Below, in pieces: positions 58,245 to 64,000 of a DNA stretch of 64,000 nucleotides; the first letter of the stretch is position 1; every line of letters begins with the position of its first letter. The position numbers and the translations under genes are program-made. The stretch comes from Mytilus edulis. Taxonomy: Eukaryota; Mollusca; Bivalvia; Mytilida; Mytilidae. The stretch is taken from positions 45,877,289 through 45,941,288 of the forward strand of contig NC_092346.1 of assembly GCF_963676685.1 (NCBI RefSeq), given 5' to 3'. A model generated the notes under the pieces. That model was not told where the DNA came from. It saw only the letters and a list, made by a program, of their open reading frames with translations, and made no database searches.

Positions 58245-58520
58245 GACGTATACATGCCCATGAGACAACTCTTCATCCAAGTCACAATTAAAAACATTAT
58301 TGATCAAGGTACGGTCTAAAGACGGAGCGTCGGCTCACACCGAACAGTAAGCTTTAACGGGCCCTAAACATTACAAGTGTAAAACCTTTTCAACCGGAAA
58401 ACCAACAGTCTAATCTATATCAAAACCGTAATACGAGAAACACGTATGAACCACATAAACAAACGACAAAAACTGAAATCAGATTCCTGAATTAGGACAG
58501 GTGCAAACAATTCCAGTGAG
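58245..58520 (+). repeat. GATTGCCAATGAGACAA repeat family copy, diverged
   Basis: CATGAGACAACTCTTCATCC, AAGGTACGGTCTAAAGACGG, CACCGAACAGTAAGC, ACCAACAGTCTAATC and ATACGAGAAACACGTATGAA run in family order. Confidence 0.75.
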
Positions 58521-58602
58521 ATTAAATATGTTAATGGTACCAAACCTTCGCCCTCATCTGAAACAATAAAGTAGCATCATAACATAGAAAGACACACTTT
58601 AA

Positions 58603-58816
58603 ATACTGTGAATTTATTATTATTCGTGGGATATTAATTTTCGTGGATTTCTAGGGAACAGGTAAACCACAAAATTAAATGTTCAATGAATAGCAAATTT
58701 TCTTTAGGGTGGTATGCACATTTCAGCAAAACCACGAAATTAATTATCCAGTAACAAGTAAGTTTTCCTAAAACCACTAAAATTGGTACCCACGAAAATA
58801 AATGAATCCACAGTAT
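58603..58816. mobile_element. Fold-back MITE with ATACTGTGAATT ends
   Basis: The left end ATACTGTGAATTTATTATTA then TTCGTGGG pairs with the right end CCCACGAAAATAAATGAATC then CACAGTAT. Internal GTAAACCACAAAATTAA and GCAAAACCACGAAATTAA blocks repeat. I recall this as a common bivalve MITE type. Confidence 0.8.
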
Positions 58817-59209
58817 CAATTGGACTTGCTTAACTCAATCAAAAAACGAAGTCTTACAAATTAACACACAACGAACGAAAAAATTTGACCTTTGGTACAA
58901 TGAAATTACAAAGTTAATGAAAATAAGGGATGAACAATTAAGATAAAAGTATCATAACGCTGTGAAATGTCAAAAAAATTCAGAAAAAAACATCGACTTT
59001 AAAGAAAATTACGTTACGTAATACACAGGTAAAGGAATATAATTTCGTTGTTAAGTATACTTTTACTGTCTGTATAAAGTTCCGTTAAGGAATAAATCTA
59101 AAATCAATATTGCACAGGTTTGTGAACACTTGCAAATATATTCTGAGCAGCGGCATTCTAAATTATATGTCTTTATATCTTTTAAATTTACCTCATTTTA
59201 AAACATTTT

Positions 59210-60650
59210 AAATACTCAGGTGACTATTATGATTTATCACGAGATTAACCTGTTGATAACAATGACGTAGATACTGTCGACAATAAAATTAAAGGTAATT
59301 TATTAATTTTTATTAAACTATGGTAGCAAAAAAATAAATGACTTCGAGTTTGTAACAAAACAATAATTTGAATCGAAACGGTACAATGTATACTTTTTGT
59401 ATCATATGGATTATATATATTCACCAGACCCGAAATAATCCTCCCCATTTCAAAGGTCATTATTTTTGGTTTAACCTGTTATCCCAGAATAAAGACAAAA
59501 ATAAGAAAAAAAAAACATTGCAGTGTATGACGTGTGATGTATCACATGTACAGAAAGTCATAACTTCTCCTTACTTTTTATCGTAAATATCAATCAAACA
59601 TAAACTTTAACTGGTATGAAGTAATGTCATAAGATAGATTTTAGTCCTGCGGTACATTGAAGTATTTTTGTTTAATTCCTTTTATTAAAGAAGGACTTCG
59701 GCTGTTATCTGCTTTGGTCGGGTTTATGTTGGAAACTTTTTTAAATTCGTTTTAATTTATAAACCGATGTTCTCAATACATGGTGAGACGAACTTGAAAT
59801 CGTATATCCGATGTGTCTGAGCAGTTTAGTGCAAACCCTATGCACGCATAAAACCTATTTCAGTAAGACTTCAGAGATTGTTTGCATAATGAATGATAAC
59901 CCTATCTAACATCTATCTAACTTTTTAAGTGACAGTCAAATGACTATGTTCTTGACCAGGTCGGTCTCCATCGCAGAGACCCTGAGTTATTGATTTGTTT
60001 TCTTTCGTCCAGAGTTTTCAAGCAAACACTCATTTCATTTCAGTTATGAATCTTATTGTTTTAACATTTATGAGTGGATGGGTTTTCTAATTAAAAAAAT
60101 GAAGTTTATATTTTCAATTGTATTCAAATAATATCAGGGATATGTTGTTATTGAGAAATGTTTTTAAAAAATCTAGACGATCCCAAGATCCTTTAAAAGT
60201 AAACTAGGTATTCACACTTTGATGAATATGTTCTAAAAAAGACTGAAATATGTTGTTTATATAAGCAAGACGCCTTCTACTTTTTCATTATTTTTTTTCA
60301 TTTGTCCCCCTGCTTAAAAGTCTTACCGTTTTTGTGTCAGAATAAAATAGAAACTCAATCCTTTGGTCTGAATATAATTTTTCAATTTGTGCTTAACTTT
60401 ATTCCATAATTTTTATCATACATTCTCTTAATGATAAAACTTCTATCTATATTTGAATAGAAATTAATGTGTTTCTTAAAATTAATACCATCATCTTCCT
60501 ATTTTCTTTTAAAAATTACATCTATTTGTAGTTCAGATATTCCAGACATTGTTATTGTCGTTGGTATAAATATGCAAAGCTAATACAAGTAACAGAACAT
60601 GATATATTGTACCCGGAACAAAGAAAAAACACTTGTCAACTATATTTTAC
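59210..60650 (+). repeat. Remnant of a fourth duplication unit (U4), gene body absent
   Basis: AACAATGACGTAGATACTGTC at about 59260 matches 37966. AATAATTTGAATCGAAAC at about 59363 matches 38034. The CGCAGAGACCCTGAGTTATTGATTTG region near 59970 resembles 43330 and 53540. AACAGAACATG...AACACTTGTCAACTATA near 60590-60645 matches the TRIM-like upstream flank at 39200-39250. No B-box or propeller sequence follows. Confidence 0.6.
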
Positions 60651-63600
60651 GTCATCTATAAACACAGTAGGATTGTAATTTATTCTGCCCCTATCTGACT
60701 AGTCTCGATAACCCAGACGCATATTTAAATATAGCGTCTGGGGTGTTTAACTGGACTGGTCAGATATTTATAGGGGGCGTAACAAATAATTAAATATAGA
60801 ACATATCTATAAATAGCACTTCCGGTATCCCCATTCTATTTAAAAACAATTAATACAAACAGTAAACAGTGTAACGTTACATGTATAAAAGTTATGTGAT
60901 TATTAAAACTGACATGTGGTAGTTAACCCTATTTTGAGTATTTTAGAACGATCGAAAACTGTAATTAATAGCGGTGGTCTTTTTTTCCTGAATTTTCTGA
61001 CACATGCAAAAAAAAAATTTAAGAATTAAGACAGATTTTTTTTTTTTTGTGGGAAACATTTGGTTGATTATATAATGAAACAATGTAGCATGACTGTAGA
61101 GTGCCTAATTATAACAAGGTCTGGATCAGCCACTGTTTGTGTATAGGGGGTATCACGTTCCGCTATGCGATAAGAGAGCCCAGTGATCCGTATAGGTGGA
61201 CCGTTGTAAATAAAGCCATACAATATACCCTGATTTTCTGGTGAGTTATAGTTTCTTCGACATGTATCCCGAACGGCCTATAATCTAGGACCTCATCTTT
61301 ATATTTATTGTCATTTTTTCAGTCCTGAACATTTAATACCAATATTTACCACAAGACGATAACCAAGCAACCCAAAATCAATCTTTTTGTATATTATAAC
61401 ACACCACGTTTAATATTCTCTTATCTTCATACTATAAAATGCTCGATAAAATGTCATTTTTCTATATTTTTGTAATATAGCATACACTCTCTATTCTATG
61501 AAATATTTTCCACTTGACGTTATAAGCAACCAACAGTCGGTATATTAATCTATATTGTATCCACATAAGTCTGTATTCTTTATTTTCCCCCTTTTTTCTT
61601 AGTTTTGTCTCGTTATTCTTATTTCTGTAAATCCTTGTTATAATTTATGCTGGCCTTTTTATATAATCTTTCAGATATCTGACGCACACACCTAACTCGA
61701 AAAGCGGCACACATCAAGTTACGTTTAAGGAAAGAAAAACAACTCATACAAATACTAAGATTTCAATGTAGAAAATCCTCCACAACAACTTATTACTGGC
61801 AGATCACTGAGATCATACAATGAGCCAACTTTTTATTTACAAAATTAACTGATCTTAAAATTGCAAACGATAGAATAGTCTGAATGTTTCACAATAATCT
61901 ATATCGCCTAATCCTTTTGGGAAGAAAACATTTAGGGACCAATCTTCACACAATACCACTTTGTCAGTCTCCGTGTCCATGAAGAAATACATAAGTTAAC
62001 CAGTCATTCATGAAACCCAATTTAATACTCTTTGAATACATGTTTGAATCAATCACATGGAAAAGATGGAATGGGATTTGTCCCATACTGCATAACTTGT
62101 AAAAAAATAACTGAAAAGTGTATTCTTCTGCTACAAACTATTATGCTGAGTTCACACGTAATACGAATTTGATTCCAATATCCATCATGTAATAAAGGGC
62201 AGTTTCACAAAAATTCTCCTGTACATGTGAACCTTTATATAAAATAAGTAGATCGGTATAATTGCTGATGAGGCAACAACCTAGCAAAGTTCAAATGACA
62301 TGGATGTTCGCAAATATAATCACTGCTGGGCCTTCAATATTAAGAAAACTCCATACCATATAAATAACTGAGAAGGGCCACTCATGTAAATGAGATACAA
62401 TTCAAACGTGAAAACTGTTAAATTTCTTATATGATTTTTTATTTGTTTAATTTCTCTGACATATCTGACAACAATGTGATTCTTGATTTTTGTTTTATTT
62501 ACTTAATGAATGTCTGTGTACCTTTTTTCGCTTTATGGTTGCTGTCAGAATAATGTTTATACTCTGATTATAATGATTGCTAGCAGCTTCAGTAATTCAA
62601 AACAAATCTTTTAATTTTTTTTTCTTATAAAATTGGAGATGTTTATGATACAATGAAAATTCAAGTATTAAAGATTTTTTTTAATTCTTCACATTTTACA
62701 CATAATATCTGTGTCCAGAAATCTTCATTGGTTTTTCTACAAAAGAAAGTAAATGTTAAAATCATATTAATTTTTGGTCACCAGCATAGCATATATGAAA
62801 AACAAAATGTTTGGAAAAAACATCATATAAATATACATTTTAAAATGTCTTGGTGCAAGCTGAATCCCGCTACGGCATGCAAGATTATCTCGCTGTGTTG
62901 ATGACACAACCCATTGGTGGCATTGTGTTGTTTCCTGTTCTTTTGTCGGGTTGATGTCTCTTTGACACATTCCCTGTTTGTATTGACTATCAAAATCATG
63001 CATGAACTTTTATCATTATTGACGGCCATACCGTTGCCTATAAGTGCTCCCATCCACCTTGTTTGAACTTGGGGTGGATAACTGTTTCATTGGTATTCAT
63101 ACCACATCTTCTTATTTGTATAATGTTGACCTTTTGGTACTTTTATTCTCAATTTTTGTTTTTAAGTCAACAGTATGTCCTCTTAATTATGTTGATGTCT
63201 ACTTTTGGTAATGTATATCACTGGGACCAGTCACCGGTTGTTGCCTCATTGAGACCTCCTTTCATTGATGCTGGATCTATTGTTTTGCATAAAATCGAAT
63301 GTTCAGTGTTTTCCTCATGCCATGGTTTTATTTTAAGGTTTAGAAAGCCAATTGGTATATAATCACCGACAACATTGCATGTATTCTTTTATGATTTTTT
63401 TTTTGAGTGTGGAAAAAAATGCCTTTTAAAAGTGCAAAAAAAGTATTGTCCAGTTGACCAGTCCAGACTTTGTTTACTAACAGAATATTTAAATTACTTT
63501 TTATAACAACGTGTCCCACTTCTTCTATGTTTGTATAAGCTAAATGCATTTGTTTTTAAAAAAATCGAGCACAAATCATTTACACCGTTTGGTGTATGTT

Positions 63601-64000
63601 CAAATTGGCATCTTCTAGATATTCTTTGTTTTGTTTTCTTCTGCTAATGGTTTTGGATTGCGTTCCCTCTTTTAACTTTGTACAACATTGCGCATCATTC
63701 CTCCACCCTTCTTTTTTTTTACACATATCAAAATGCGAACTCCATTATACAATGCAGACAGATGCAACAAACTTATCCTGGATGAAGTTCATATTTCATA
63801 GCACTTTCAATAAAGTATTTTAAAAGTTAAAGATAATACAAATCAACCACAAAATGTATTTATAGCGTACACACGACTGTTCGAGTGGTCCCAGTCAATA
63901 CAAAAATTGCCATTTATTATATATATTATTAACTTGCTTGCGTAGCACGGACATGCATGCAAGAATATAACTACTCGGTGTTTCAGGTTGTATTAAAATT

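Larger units (their letters stand above)
57065..64000. other. Gene-free right flank with repeats
   Basis: No exon or protein is recognised. It holds the repeats and MITE listed separately, the U4 remnant, an inverted pair CCCAGACGC/GCGTCTGGG near 60711-60752, a fold-back fragment near 62150, and a minus-orientation repeat near 62920-63110 (TCGGGTTGATGTCTCTTTGA, ATACCACATCTTCTTATTTG). Confidence 0.6.

Overview
The window is AT-rich animal genomic DNA: short exons with GT/AG borders in long repeat-filled introns, no operons and no bacterial signals. Interspersed repeats typical of bivalve genomes recur throughout (for example the motif GATTGCCAATGAGACAA, the TGGGGCATCC...GGACACATTCTTG family and tRNA-derived SINEs). 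I infer a bivalve mollusc, probably mussel-like; the species cannot be fixed from sequence alone.

Region 1 (1-26.5 kb) holds two conserved housekeeping genes in head-to-head orientation. On the minus strand are the first six coding exons of a PCID2 orthologue (TREX-2 mRNA-export subunit); the gene runs off the left edge. On the plus strand is a complete 12-exon TRAPPC14 orthologue (C7orf43/MAP11, TRAPPII-associated). Their start codons are 341 bp apart, and the gap carries ETS-type motifs, as expected of a shared bidirectional promoter. The introns are loaded with non-autonomous DNA elements. These include palindromic fold-back elements built from CGTACG, GTTCGCCCT or AATTCGAATT words, a 20-bp tandem array next to a hairpin with the same core word, small MITEs, and a 4.2-kb element bounded by TTAA with 19-bp inverted ends.

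Region 2 (26.5-34.6 kb) has no recognisable gene. It holds a tRNA-derived SINE, a molluscan tandem repeat and other interspersed repeats.

Region 3 (34.6-60.7 kb) is a cluster of segmental duplications. Each unit carries, or once carried, a RING-less double B-box / coiled-coil / beta-propeller (TRIM-like) gene. Copies start at 39536, 40344, about 46790 and 55005. All are damaged or truncated: the first keeps only the two B-boxes, the second has many lesions and lost its 3' end, the third retains only the propeller half, and the last is nearly full length but has one 4-nt deletion and two in-frame stops. A fourth unit (59.2-60.65 kb) retains only flanking sequence. This looks like a birth-and-death cluster of putative immune or ubiquitin-pathway genes.

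Region 4 (60.7-64 kb) shows only repeats. I found no convincing tRNA, rRNA, CRISPR array or intact transposase gene. The most notable points are the head-to-head PCID2-TRAPPC14 pair, the decaying TRIM-like cluster, and two related TTAA-bounded elements that encode no visible transposase.
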